Source: Sorghum bicolor
Lineage: Eukaryota > Streptophyta > Magnoliopsida > Poales > Poaceae
Length of the DNA stretch: 64,000 bases
Assembly (NCBI RefSeq): GCF_000003195.3
Contig: NC_012872.2
Span: 4,402,001-4,466,000, forward strand
Reading direction: 5' to 3'
The translations under genes and the position numbers were made by a program. The notes under the pieces were generated by a model. That model was not told the DNA's origin and did not search any database. It saw only the letters and a program-made list of their open reading frames with translations. Shown piece after piece: positions 1 to 12,033 of this stretch; position 1 is the first letter of the stretch; each line of letters opens with the position of its first letter.

Positions 1-1
1 T

Positions 2-3000
2 AAAAGGTTATTCACAAGTCAGGTAGATAATGATGCGAAATATTTCAAACAAAATATCCGGTACTTCAACTCTCACTTCTCTTTCACGAGCCTTGGAGTA
101 ACCTTGGATCGACGAGTTGCCACAGCGGCAGGGACTGGTATATATACATTCCGTGTGCATGGGGCCTTGTATCATCGCCTAGACCATTTGGTCCTAGGTT
201 CTAAAGGAGCTCGCCACTTGCAACTCTACTTTTATGATACTGAGGATGATAGTTTAGCACACAGGAAGAAGAGATCGCCAGACCTAGATATCAATCTTAT
301 TAGAAATGTGCTGCGAATAATGGAAGGCAACCCATATGTACAAACCTTTAACAGAATCAGAGCTATTCCGAATCTTGATGACTATGTAATTGAACTCAAT
401 ACTAATATCACACCAGACCAACGAAGGTACGCATGTTTAAGAATTGTGTGTGTATTTCTAAATATTTATATTCTACACAAATATTTGATTTATTTGTACT
501 ATATGTATACTATAATAATATATATATTACTTTGCTGAAAATAAGGTACAATGCACCCACGGCGTCACAGGTCGCAGCTATCTGGTCAGATGGCAATGAT
601 CCCCAAAGATGTTTTGATAGGAGTGTGCTTGTCTATGCTAGAGGTGATCGCCCGCGCTATATCAAAGCATACCATGGATGCTATGATCTATTGGCATACC
701 CATTATTAAACCCTAAGGGGGAAACTGGCTGGAATAAATTTATGCCGTACAATGATACAGTGATTGATAGAGAAGAACACAACTTGGTTGATCCAACAGA
801 AGCATTACATCCAACAGGTACCGAACATGATTTAATTTCCAATGCCTTAACAACACACATGGGTACATACTAATATATATATAATTTTTGGTGTGACATA
901 GAGCAAGGTGAGGATGATGCGGACATACAACAAGGTGAAAACATGAGTACCATGGTGGAGGAACGACAATCTGGAAGATTTGTGATAGCAAGAGAGTACT
1001 ATTGTTATTTGATGCAAGTTAGAGAGGGGATTTTTAACATATTGCTATTTGGAAGACGACTTTTCCAGCAATGGGTAGTTGATATGTACGTAAAGATCGA
1101 GTCTATGAGGCTAGATTGGTATTCTAACCCTGATAACCAGAAACTCATACGAGCAGAACTATATCAGGTGAGTTATGCAATATTTTACAATTCAAAACTA
1201 AATAAATCTTACATGCTCTATAATTTCTATTTTACGTAGGGTTTGGTTGATGTAATTTCTGCTGGAGAGACAAGGGCTTCAGAGGTTGGGAAGAGAGTAG
1301 TGCTACCCCGTAGTTTCCCAGGTGGTGACCGTGACATGATGCAAAAATTTCTTAATGCAATGGCTATAGTGCAACGTTTTGGAAAACCAGATTATTTCAT
1401 CACCATGACTTGCAATCCATACTGGGACGAGATTACTCAGAATCTTGAGCCTAGCCAACAACCACAAGATAGGCCAGAGCTCGTTTCAAGAGTATATAGG
1501 GCCAAGCTGCGGTCCTTGATGGATTTATTGATCAAGAAAAGGTATTTTGGAGAGGTGGCAGCATATGTCCATGTCACTGAATTCCAAAAGAGGGGGGCTT
1601 CCACATGAACACATCCTACTAATTATGAAGAGAGGCAGTAACTTAACAACCCCAGATGCTTATGACAAAGTCATTTCTGCAGAGCTACCAGACAAGGATA
1701 AATACCCTGTGTTGCATAGCCTGGTCATCAAGCATATGTTGCATGGTCCTTGTGGGGTCTTGAATAGAAAGTGTGCTTGTATGGTTAATGGAGAATGTCT
1801 CTTTCGCTATCCTAGACAGTTTTGTGCAGCAACACAACAAGGCAAAGATTCCTATCCTTTGTATAGGAGGAGGGATGATGGACGTCGTGTGAAAGTAAGA
1901 GGTGCTGAGTTAGACAATAGGTGGGTGGTACCATACAATCCAGGTTTGCTTATGACATACAATTGCCACATAAATGTTGAAGCTTGCTCAAGCATCAAAG
2001 CATGTAAGTACTTGTTTAAGTATGTACACAAAGGCCACGATTGTGCATCATACTCTATTGATCCTGCTGGAGTAATCAATGAGATCCATCAGTATAGGAA
2101 TGCTAGATACATATCTCCCCCGGAAGCTGTACATAGGATTTTTGGCTTCCACCTTTTTGGAGTTTGTCCATCTGTCTTGCAGCTCCAGTGTCATCTACCC
2201 AATATGCAGTCTATTATTATTGAAGAGACAGCCAATCTCAATGATGTTCTAAAAAAGCCATCAGCAACTATGACGACACTCACAGAATACTTCACGTTGA
2301 ACCGTGCTGATAGTTATGCAAGAAAATTTTTGTATAGAGAGATCCCGGAGCACTATCGGTGGATGAGTGGTAAGAAGACATGGCAGAGAAGAAAGCAGAG
2401 GGGGCAGGTGGGACGTATTGTGTATGTACACCCGGGTGAAGGAGAAAGATATTTCTTAAGAGTACTTCTAAATCATGTACGAGGTGCAACCTCATTTGAA
2501 AATTTACGAACAGTTGCTGGAATCATGTACCCTACATTTAGAGAAACATATGAGAAGAGAGGACTCATAGAAAGGGATCAAACTATTGATGACTGCTTGA
2601 GTGAGGCAACAACTTTTCAAATGCCACCAGCTCTGCGACGATTATTTGCGACTATTCTTGTGTTTTGTGAGGCCACCAACATACGTGGATTGTGGGACAA
2701 GCACAAGGAATCTTTCTCTGAAGATTATAGCCGAAATAATCCTAACATAGCAGCAATAGAACAAATGGTTCTCAGAGACATTCGGGATTTACTACAGTCA
2801 ATGGGAAAGGATATACGGAGTTTTGATCTTCCTGAACTAAATGATACGGGTAATATTTTCAGCAGTAAAATTATTCTAAAAAAATATTGTGTGGTAAAAT
2901 ACAAAATTCTAATAGTTTATTTGGATGTCAATACAACAACTATTTGAATTGTTTACTAATTTCATTATCATTTTCTTGTGTCAAGCAGATGATTTTAATA

Positions 3001-4466
3001 ATGATATTATGAAAGAGGTTAGGGAGGAACTGGTTGTGCCTGTCGACCAAGAACATTTGGATATATATACATCTCTTAACAAGGAACAGCGCCAAGGATT
3101 TGATGAAATATTAAATTGTGTACTGAATAAGAAGAGCCAAGTGTTTTTCGTGGATGGTCCAGGAGGAACAGGAAAGACATTCCTATATAAGGCACTTCTT
3201 GGTAGAGTGCGTTCAGAGGGTTTAATTGCCATTGCAACTGCAACTTCGGGTATTGCGGCGTCGATATTGCCTGGAGGACGCACAACACACTCAAGGTTCA
3301 AAATCCCAATTAAGCTTGCTGACAACAGCACATGTACCTTCACAAAGCAAAGTGGCACTGCAGAGTTACTACGCATGGCATCCTTGGTTATCTTGGATGA
3401 TGTAGCGATGACAAAGCGACTAGCAGTTGAGTGTCTTGATAGGTCCCTCCAAGATATTATGAATTCTTGTTTGCCATTTGGGGGAAAGGTTATGGTATTT
3501 GGTGGGGATTTTAGACAGGTGCTACCTGTGGTACCACGTGGAACAAGAGCACAGGTAACAGATGCTACATTGCAACGATCTTATTTGTGGGAAAGTATAA
3601 GGAAGATACGATTGTCACGTAACATGAGGGCTCAGTCTGACCCATGGTTTGCAGATTACCTCCTTAGAATTGGAAATGGAACTGAAGAGACAATAGGAGA
3701 TGAATATGTACGCCTTCCAGATGATATTTTAATTGCTTATACTGACAATGAAGAATCAGTAAACAAACTCATTCAAGAAGTCTTTCCATCACTTGAGAGA
3801 AACGCAAGATCATCAACTTATATGAGCACACGTGCCATCCTATCTACCACAAATGAACATGTGGATCAGCTAAATGCAAGTATGATTAATAAGTTTCCAG
3901 GTGAGGAAAAAGTTTATCATAACTTCGACTCTGTCGATGATGACTCAAGAAATAATTACCCTATTGACTTCTTGAACTCCATCACTCCAAATGGTCTCCC
4001 CCCGCATGAGCTCAAAATAAAAACCAACTGCCCTGTGATCCTTCTCCGCAATCTTGATCCGAACAATGGCTTGTGCAATGGAACAAGACTAATGGTTAGA
4101 ACATTCCAAGACAATGCAATTGATGCAGAAATAGTTGGTGGGCAACATGCTGGCAAAAGGGTGTTCATACCTAGAATCCCTATGTCTCCATCAGATGATA
4201 TTTCACTTGCTTTCAAGTTGAAAAGGAAGCAATTTCCAATTCGTTTGAGCTTTGCGATGACAATAAATAAAGCTCAGGGGCAAACCATCCCACATGTTGG
4301 GATCTATCTTCCAGAGCCAGTGTTCTCACATGGGCAGCTCTATGTTGCCTTGTCGAGGGGTGTGTCGAGGCAAACAACAAGAGTTTTGGCTAAACCAAAA
4401 AAGGAATTAGATCCATCAGGAAAGTACACCAAGAATATAGTGTATAAAGATGTCCTGCAATGGTGA
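2..4466 (+). pseudogene. Helitron Rep/PIF1-type helicase, partial and frameshifted
   Basis: The protein nicks and transfers single-stranded transposon DNA (HUH/Y2 Rep) and unwinds it (SF1 PIF1-like helicase). The reading frame is open from base 2. Probable exons are 2-426, 546-862, 902-1167, 1240-2849 and 2989-4466. The introns at 427-545, 1168-1239 and 2850-2988 have GT-AG borders and keep phase. The short 863-901 gap could instead be a nonsense codon at 871-873, because the frame is the same on both sides. Visible motifs are MTCNP near 1408, the HEH of the HUH motif at 1604-1612, the two Rep tyrosines at 2009-2011 and 2021-2023 (YLFKY), Walker A GPGGTGKT near 3156, and the C-terminal helicase motifs INKAQGQT and YVALSRG. 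An extra G in the G-run at 1592-1597 shifts the frame just before the HUH motif, so this copy is probably dead. The N terminus lies outside the window. Confidence 0.88.
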
Positions 4467-4702
4467 CAAGGTAGTAAGTAATGTTCTAAATGAATATTTT
4501 ATCATTTGCAATGGATTATTGCTTGCACTCTGTAGCTTCAAGTGAATTTTCTTGTACCAAGATCCTAAACCATTGCGGTTGTCTTATATGGTATTTATGT
4601 TATATTATTTCAATGTTTTTCTAGATGGTTTCTGATGACACCGTCTATTTTATAATCAGAGTCTCACCTATCTCTTATATTATGTACATTTCCAAAATAA
4701 AA

Positions 4703-4719
4703 CCGTTGCGTTAGCACGG
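4703..4719 (+). other. Helitron 3' terminal hairpin (degenerate)
   Basis: CCGT-GC pairs with GC-ACGG, with one bulged T and a GTTA loop, giving a 6-bp stem. Position and sequence match the terminal stem-loop of grass Helitrons (family knowledge). The CTRR terminus after it is not intact. Confidence 0.65.
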
Positions 4720-4732
4720 GTATTATAACAAC

Positions 4733-5662
4733 GTGCTTCCATAGGGACAACTGGACAAGGATATGTCTAGCCCAGCCATTTTTGTCCATGGGCCTCGCAG
4801 GCCTAAACTAGGCCACCGCCGCTCGATTCACGGTCGCCGACCGGCCCGCCGCCACGATAATAACGAGAGCTCAGTCGCGCGGTCGCCGGCCGGTGCGCGC
4901 TCACGGCTCACGCCCGCACGTCGGTCACCGTCAAGGCCACGCAGCGCATTAGCGCAAGCGGCCGCGCACCTGAGGCCTGATGCCGATCCAATCCAAGCTG
5001 CCGCCTGCCGCTGCCATGGACCATTTCGTCCTCCAATCTGGCTATATCTATCTCTGTCCTTCCGGCGTCATCGACGACTGATATCTGAACCCGCCGGAAA
5101 CAAGCACGAAAAGACTCAGCACCGGGACCGGGTTTTCGGGCCTTCCGACTCGGCTCCGCTTTGGCAGTTTCGCGCCGGCACCCAACAAGTCGCTGCATTC
5201 TCTCTCGTTGTTGTACCAAGGGCCGGAATTGAGAGCTCTCAAGTGTCAGCGACACCGTGCGTGGCCTTCGGATTACGTTTGCCTGCATGATTGGCTAGCT
5301 CTTCATTCGCCTGTCATTAGCAGCTGCCTGCTGGCTGCATGCCGAGCACACTTGATGCACCGCCTGCCTATAACCCACCCTAGCTAGCTAGCTAGCTAGC
5401 TATAGGCCTATATATATAGCTAACTGCTAGTTTAGTGCAATGTCGTCTTAGATATAAATATATATAGGTCGATCGATATAAGGGCCACGCACGATGAGTT
5501 AGTGCTAGTTTAGTGCATGATGAGTTAGGTGCTGTCGGTCGAGTAGCTTGCATTGGCCTATTCTACACCTCTTGTTTGGATGCATCACGCACACACCGCG
5601 GCGCTTTGGACGGCCGGGAGACCGGAAGAGACGGACATGGCCTACGCGCTCTGATCACGACG
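4733..5662. other. Spacer between Helitron and CACTA, GC-rich then AT-rich
   Basis: No gene is supported. The part at 4,760-5,290 is GC-rich and carries long overlapping open frames on both strands with no recognisable domain, which is usual for GC-rich grass DNA. The part at 5,380-5,520 holds a TAGC tandem run and AT-rich sequence, with a short direct repeat (gctagtttagtgca) near 5,427 and 5,504. Confidence 0.5.
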
Positions 5663-5682
5663 CACTGCTGCATGATCGGGCA

Positions 5683-5878
5683 TTAGCACCGGTCGGGAAG
5701 TGCCTGTTGCTCCGGTTCTCGAGCCGGTGCTGCCCGTCCGGGACTAAAGGCCCACCCTTTAGTCCCGGTTCGGGCAACCGGGGCTAAAGGCCCCCCCTTT
5801 AACACCGGTTGGTAGGGTCCTGCCAGAGCTGCCACGTTGCAGGACCCGGTAACACTGTTACCAACCGGTGTTAAAGGG
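5683..5878. repeat. CACTA subterminal repeat array, 3' end
   Basis: Inverted and direct copies of the motif occur in several spellings: TTAGCACCGG, GGGACTAAAGG, CTTTAGTCCCGG, CTTTAACACCGGTT and AACCGGTGTTAAAGG. In En/Spm such repeats are the binding sites of the TNPA protein (established for maize). Binding here is an inference. Confidence 0.8.
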
Positions 5879-6176
5879 TTTCTTTTTCTTTTTTTTGGTT
5901 CACTTCTTCGGTTCTGTTTATTGTTTATATATAATATATAATAATAGGTTTTTCAATACATGTTTTGCTGATACAATAATATATTTATATTACACGCATA
6001 TTAAGCATATATAAATGAAAATTATAGGCTTAGCTTAATAATTAAGCTTTGCCTATAATAAAATGAATAGACCACATCAAAAATTAAATAGATATGTAAA
6101 AAGTGCTAATATATATATAGTTTTATATGTACAAAATTCGTAACACATATATACATAGAGTTTTTTCTCCCAATGT

Positions 6177-9100
6177 CTACAAACGATACAAATGATAATC
6201 GTTGTTTGGAATAAGAGTTTCGTTGCCGTTGAAGTGAAACTCGCCATTTGGATTGATCACTTGGTCGCGGAGAAATCCTGCTATCGACTCTTGGATAGCT
6301 TTGATTCGGTCTTGTTGTAGGACCTTTTCCCTCAGCCATTCCGTCTTTAATTTGAAATAAATAAAAAAGGTATTAGTTATCTAAGTTATTCAATATAATT
6401 CAGGAGATAATGAAAGAGACATGTAACGTACTCTGAGCGTCTCTGTGGGTGTTTGATTGACTTGTGCCATCATGAATTTGCACACGTAATATGCACATAG
6501 ATTGTTCCCCCCTTCTTGTCTTAAACACCACTGTACGATATATATATATAAAAATATTCACGACCACGACAATAAGAAGGCTAAAAGTTAGCGAAAGTTT
6601 GTTAGCTAGTAGAACTTACTTGTGGATGTATTATGTTAAGCGGCGCTTTACATCCATTGAGATGTTCACGGTCAATGAATCTTTTCCAAACCCTATACAC
6701 AGCCATTGTATATCGTGAACTAATAATTACAGAGTCATATTATGATATTTTTGTAGCTGAGATCGACATTACGTACCTTTGAATAATGTTTACCATTTGT
6801 TGATAATTTTCTTGTGGTTTTCTCATTGAGTCAAAGATTATCAACCGGTTCTTGGGAATTTCAACGACCATGAGTATCCAGTGAAAGCTGTTTACACACA
6901 CATATATATATAGTCAGTCCTCTAATGTAAAATAAAATATGCATACACTTAATAACTATATAACTCACTCGAAGTTGAAGGGGAAGAGTATTTTTTGTTT
7001 TTCTTTTTGGTTCACAAAGAACCTCATAAGATTGGTGCAGACTTCTGTCTCATGATCTGCTGTCCACACTGCCTGCGGAGCCTTGAAAACAATATAAGGG
7101 TCAACGAACCCAATACTATTGTCATTTTTCATTCTGAGCTCTCTCATTTGGTGCCTGCATATATACATACAAATCCTAAGTGTGTAAGGATTATATACAT
7201 GTAATTAAAGAAGTTAGAAGTATAATAAAAAGAAAAAAATACTTACAGACAAAAGCAGCTGACAAGAGATTTGTCAAGAGCGTCGAGGTGGCATAATTGG
7301 TGCAATTCTTCGAACTGCACGTATATGAGGTCATCTCCACGGAAGTAGTGATGTTGTCTAATACGAACAGAAATCCAATTATCTCCCCTTTTAGACGCCT
7401 CAATGCACCATTTGTTTATTGCAAACATTTGTGTGCCGAGCTCGTGTAAACGCTTAGGGTCGAATAGACTCCTGCCCGGTTCATATCTTGCCCTCCATTG
7501 ATCAACTACCTCGGCTTTTTCAAATGTTTGGCATCCAAGAATGGCGGCAATTTCTTCCATATTTAAACCGCTCTGTCCAAAGTAACGCTCAAGCGAGTCT
7601 AGCTCAGACAACGCTAAGGATTTCTTTGGCATCAAGTCTTCATTTGAGCCGTATTGATTTGGCACAATCAAAGGGGGCACCGGTTTTGATACTTCTCCGA
7701 GCTGTGGGACCCCCTTTCCTACTCTCTTCTTAGTAGGCTGTGAAGACTTGACCAGAGACCGCTCATAGTCCGAAAGTGCTGGCTTTTTCTGAGCTTCGCG
7801 TTGCTTCTTTTGATGGTCCGCCACCTTCTGCCTCAGTTCCGATGGCTTCACATAAAAGTACGGCTTTTCTGGGTTAAGCCGTTTTTTCCTATCCTCCTTT
7901 ATTTTATCAAAAAATTGTTGGACCTCAGCTTTAGATGTAGCAATTACCTCCTCTTCACTCTTTTCGTAAGGTAATTTTCCTGGCGTCTTAGCTCTCTTTG
8001 CTGAGGCAGCCTTCTTTGGAGGTGGGACCGATGACTTCGGTCCTTCTTGGGCGGACCGCTTCTTACTACCTCGCTTTGGAGGCGAGGGGACCGACCGTGC
8101 ACTCTTTGGAGAGGGCGGTGCAGGCGGTGGAGGGGGTGGGGCCGATCTTTTTGGCGTTGGAGAACGCGGTGGAGGAGTTGGAGAACGCGGTGGAGGAGTT
8201 GGAGACCTCGGTGGAGGAGGTGGAGACCGTGGTGGAGGCGGTGGCGGGGTCGGTGTGGCCGCCGCAGGTGTTGGAGGAGATCCAGCATTGTCACCGCCCG
8301 CAGCACTATGATGCGCTGGGGAGAGAATTGGACTTAGGTTGGAGGAGTCCCTGCAAAGAAAACAATTACAAGTTTTGTGAGTAAACTTTTTTTAAATTTC
8401 AATACATAATAAATAATATAAGAAGTAAAATCACACACAAACCTATGCTGAGGAATAATTATGAAGCGCTTGCGCCAACAAATAAATGTCTTCTCAGCTT
8501 CACCTAAGGTCTTCTCTCCATCTCCCCCTTCTATGTCTAGTGGCACATTGCCACAACCTTTCTCAACCCTATCAACCGAGACGCTAGCATATCCACCAGG
8601 TACTGGTCGATTATGGATTCTTGGAGTGCCCGTTCGGTCGATAGGGTTGACAACAGCGATAGCCACCTTTTTGGTGGCATTCCCATCTGGTACATGCAGC
8701 TCACAGGTAGTAAAAGCCTCTGTGACATCATCCACGGGGAAGTGTAGCTTCGTGTCATCCTGAATGGTTGGTACTTTCGTGGATGCGCAGCTGCTTTTCA
8801 ACTGGCCTGGGGGGCTAACATTGACCTCAGGCTGTGATGTACCTTGCCCTTTCGTCATTTGACTAAGTGCTGCTTGCACTTGCCTTTGAATCTCTGCCTG
8901 CATCCATTCTTCACGAGCTTTCTCGCGCTCTTGTGACTGCAGAACAAAAGATTCCAGGCGGCGGATCCGCTCTGCCTCCTCATCCTTCTTTCTCTGGCGG
9001 CTTCTGTAGGTATCTTGATTGGCTTGGAATGATTGCATCCACGGAACTGCCCCATAGCCTCTCGTACGCCCACCGTGCTCAGGATTTTCAAGCGCATAGG

Positions 9101-10236
9101 TGAGTTCATCCTTCTCCCTGTTAGGCCTGAACTCACCAGACTGAACCGCCTCTCGTGCACGGACTAGTCTCTCTGCTGCTCTAGAGATTTCTTGGCCCCA
9201 AACTAGAGCCCCGGTGTCTGGGTCCACGCTTCCCCCATGACCGTAGAACCAATGCTTGGAGCGCTCGCTCCAATTCTTTGCTATTGTCTCGGGTGTGACC
9301 CCCCTAGCAAGCATCTCCTGTTCCATTCGGTCCCACTTGGGAACAGCACTCTTATAACCACCTGATCCCATATGATGGTGGTATGCCTTTTTACTGGCAT
9401 TCTCTTTGTTTCTATTGGCTCGTTCCTCGCCCTCTTCTGATGTTTTGTACTGCACAAAGTCATCCCAGAAGGCCCTCAGCTTTACATATTGCTTGAGGTT
9501 GAAATCTGGAGTCTCGTTTTTCTTGACATATTTATTGTACAAAGACTTCTTCCAATTCTGGAAGAGTACTGCCATCTTCTTCATAGTCCAGTCATAAATT
9601 CGCACCTTCAACTCTTCATCGTTGGTGTCGAAGGTGAAAACGTCTGTGACGGCTTTCCAAACTAACTCCTTGTCACGATCAGAGACAAAACTGATCTCAG
9701 GAGCACCTCGCTTCTCTCTCCATTCACGACAACTGATCGGTATTTGATCTCTCACAAGATATCCACAGTGACTAACATATTTATTTGCATGCTCACCAAG
9801 TGGTCTGCCTGTAGCTATCTCAAACTCAGAGATTACATAGCGGCCCTCCAACGGTTTCTTTGGCCCTCGTGGAGGTACGCTTCTCCCCGTAGAGGTCGAT
9901 CCAAAAGGCTACACGTACATATAGAAAAAAAATACTAAATTAATAACCAAGTAATAAGTCTAAAACCTAATGTAAGAGATGCATTATTTATATATGTTTA
10001 CATTTACATACCTCGCCAGTATTTTCTTCTTGTTGCACGACAAGTTGTTGCTCAGGGGCATTGCCCTCTTGTTGCTCAGGGGCATTGCCCTCTTGTTGCT
10101 CAGTAGGATTGCCTTGCATGATGTCGTGGTAATCAACGAAGTACTGACTACCGTCGTCGATTATATTTTGAATGGCAGCTTCCATATAATCAGGATCATC
10201 ATGAGGACGGTCAGCCATTTCTATGTCTGCAACCAT
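6177..10236 (-). CDS. CACTA TNP1-like protein with C-terminal Ulp1-type protease, apparently intact
   Basis: Eight exons are read as complement(6177..6344, 6432..6530, 6620..6719, 6777..6887, 6969..7154, 7247..8350, 8443..9908, 10012..10236). Every intron has GT-AG borders, the phases agree throughout, and I found no internal stop. The product is 1,152 aa from ATG 10236; ATG 10218 is the alternative start. Exon 2 encodes the plant Ptta/En/Spm transposase-associated region (WKAVTDVF, the PWMQSFQ block, then a charged coiled coil). Exon 3 opens with a proline-rich stretch of repeated SPTPPPR units and a basic segment. Residues of about 990-1085 form a C48/Ulp1 cysteine-protease domain. Its catalytic set is visible: His996 (FHW), Asp1013 (IFDS), Gln1069 and Cys1076 (NLCAYYVC). 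Such proteases cleave SUMO-like conjugates in the family; the substrate here is unknown. It is the downstream gene of the element and is preceded by an AT-rich leader. Confidence 0.85.
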
Positions 10237-10244
10237 ACATATAT

Positions 10245-11470
10245 ATATATATATTCTATATAAGATAAGAAATACACTAATACTACTACAAATGAAAGTG
10301 TTGGAGTGATCTAAAAATAATACTAGAATCTTTTAAGCCAAGTAATACATTAGAATAAAAAACAATACTAGAATAATACATACATACAAAAAATATTACA
10401 TATATATGTGTGTGTATATGTACAAAAAATAATATACATACATACAAAAAATAATACATATATAAAAAAAATAGAACATACATACATACTATATATATAC
10501 TAGAATAATATATTAAAAAAATAATACATACATACATACATACAAACAATTATAATTCATACATACAAACTATATATATGTGTGTGTATATGTACAAAAA
10601 ATAATATACATACATACAAAAAAATATTACATATATACAAAAAATAAAGCAAGAATAATATACTACAAATATATACTAAAAATACTACAAGAATATATAT
10701 ATTACAAGAATACTACAAAAATAATGAAAGTGTTGGAGTGCTCTAAAAAATAATACTAGAATCTTAAGCCTAGTAATACACTAGAATAATATACTAAAAG
10801 AATAATACTAGAATAATAGTACAAACAATAATATATACAAAACACTACAAAATAAAATATAATACAAGAATAATACAAGAATAATAGTACAAACAATAAT
10901 ATATACAACACACTAGAAAATAAAATATGATACAAGAATAATACAAGAATAATATACTTCAAATATATACTAAAAATACTACAAGAATATATATTACAAG
11001 AATACTACAAAAATAATGAAAGTGTTGGAGTGCTCTAAAAAATAATACTAGAATCTTAAGCCTAGTAATACACTAAAATAATACAAGAATAAAACAAGAA
11101 TAAAATAATAATACAAGAATAATACAAGAATAATATACTACAAATATATACTAAAAAATAATACTACAAATAATATACTAAAAAAATAATACTACAAAAT
11201 AATACAAGAATAATATTAATATATTACAAATATATACTAGCATAATATAATTTATAACAGGTCAACACTACACTTATACTAATGTACTAAAAACTATTAC
11301 TAGAATAAAATACTAACATCATGCATTATTTTTTAGTGTGTATATATATATACTTAATATATATACTAGCTAGCATTCATTAATTATTATTTTTGTGTAC
11401 AAATATATAGAAATCACTAAAATTGCAAAGTGATTGACATATAATTCATAACATTTATTTATTTTATATA
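10245..11470. repeat. AT-rich repetitive leader between CACTA gene and internal array
   Basis: About 1.2 kb built of imperfect units such as aataatactagaataatac and catacatacaaa. A longer unit starting gaaagtgttggagtg and running to about cctagtaatacac occurs three times, at about 10294, 10725 and 11018. It lies upstream of the TNP1/Ulp1 gene in its direction of transcription, so it is probably a 5' UTR intron or spacer. No coding potential is seen; the open frames here are low complexity. Confidence 0.7.
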
Positions 11471-11499
11471 TATAAACTGCAGTGGAGTATTTATTATAT

Positions 11500-11788
11500 A
11501 TATATATGTATATATATGGTTTTGGATTATACATATGTGTGCAGTGGACGCGCGCGGGGCCGGGCGTGGAGATCGAGGCGTAGATGGCGGCGCTGGTGGA
11601 GATGGTGGTCGCGGCGGTGGCGCTGGTGGCCGGAGCTGGCCGCGGCGGCGCTGGAGACGGCGGCGCTGGAGATCGGCGAGGTCGCGCGCGGGCAGATGAA
11701 CGGGCGGCGGCGCTGGATACGATGAACTCGACGAAGACGAAGACGAACTGCTCAGATCCAGGACGTCCATGACTTAAATAGAGGCGGA
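11500..11788 (-). promoter_or_regulatory. Possible promoter and leader of the TNP1/Ulp1 gene
   Basis: A GC-rich block (11,520-11,760) sits directly beside the internal repeat array. On the minus strand a TATA-like CTATTTAAG lies at about 11,774-11,782, followed by a serine/proline-coding open frame without recognisable domain. The arrangement array, TATA-like box, GC-rich leader fits a transcript start for the gene further left. A splice from here to the coding exons is an inference. Confidence 0.4.
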
Positions 11789-12033
11789 CCCTTTAGCACC
11801 GGTCCGTGGATGGAACCGGTGCTAAAGGGCCTTTAACACCGGCTGGTGTTACGCGCCGGTGTTAAAGGGTCACCCTTTAGCACCGGCTCGTGTTACCAGC
11901 CGGTGCTAAAGGGTCCCTTTAGCACCGGTTCCAGCCACGGACCGGTGCTAAAGGGTCCAGCGCGCGCTAGGGCGGGCTCCTGAAATTTTCAGGACCCTTT
12001 AGCACCGGTTCCCACTATGGGCCGGTGCTAAAG
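11789..12033. repeat. Internal array of CACTA subterminal-type repeats
   Basis: There are five clear inverted pairs of CCTTTAGCACCGG / CCGGTGCTAAAGG or the TTTAACACCGG variant in 245 bp, with spacers such as TCCGTGGATGGA between arms. The motif is the same as at both element ends, yet no CACTA terminus is visible on either side. It may be a relic of a second element's end, or a promoter-side binding array. Confidence 0.8.

Larger units (their letters stand above)
1..4732 (+). mobile_element. Helitron, 3' part (5' end outside the window)
   Basis: Rolling-circle transposon recognised from its Rep/PIF1-helicase gene, which is already open at the left window edge, and from a short hairpin followed by a degenerate terminus about 240 bp after the helicase stop. 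Plant Helitrons normally end in a GC-rich hairpin a few bases before CTRR. Here the hairpin is present, but the sequence after it (tattataaca) does not show a clean CTAG, so the exact 3' boundary is uncertain by some bases. The 234 bp between the helicase stop and the hairpin are AT-rich and carry no gene. Confidence 0.85.

Noticed and set aside
871..873. TAA in the Helitron Rep frame as a certain nonsense mutation
   Set aside because: It may lie in a short intron (863-901, GT...AG). The frame is the same on both sides, so it cannot be decided from sequence alone.
4763..5290. Overlapping long open frames on both strands
   Set aside because: High GC makes stops rare; no domain, no consistent splice sites and no recognisable protein on either strand.
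8047..8337. Plus-strand open frame of repeated WRSWR-type residues
   Set aside because: It is the complement of the proline-rich SPTPPPR repeats of the minus-strand CACTA protein, whose frame continues through well-defined exons.
10286..10962. Minus-strand frames rich in Tyr, Ile and Phe
   Set aside because: They arise from ATA/TAC microsatellite-like sequence and have no protein features.
11459..11770. Minus-strand open frame with a serine run and proline-rich tail as a separate gene
   Set aside because: It starts right at the TATA-like box, is low complexity and most likely belongs to the leader of the CACTA gene.
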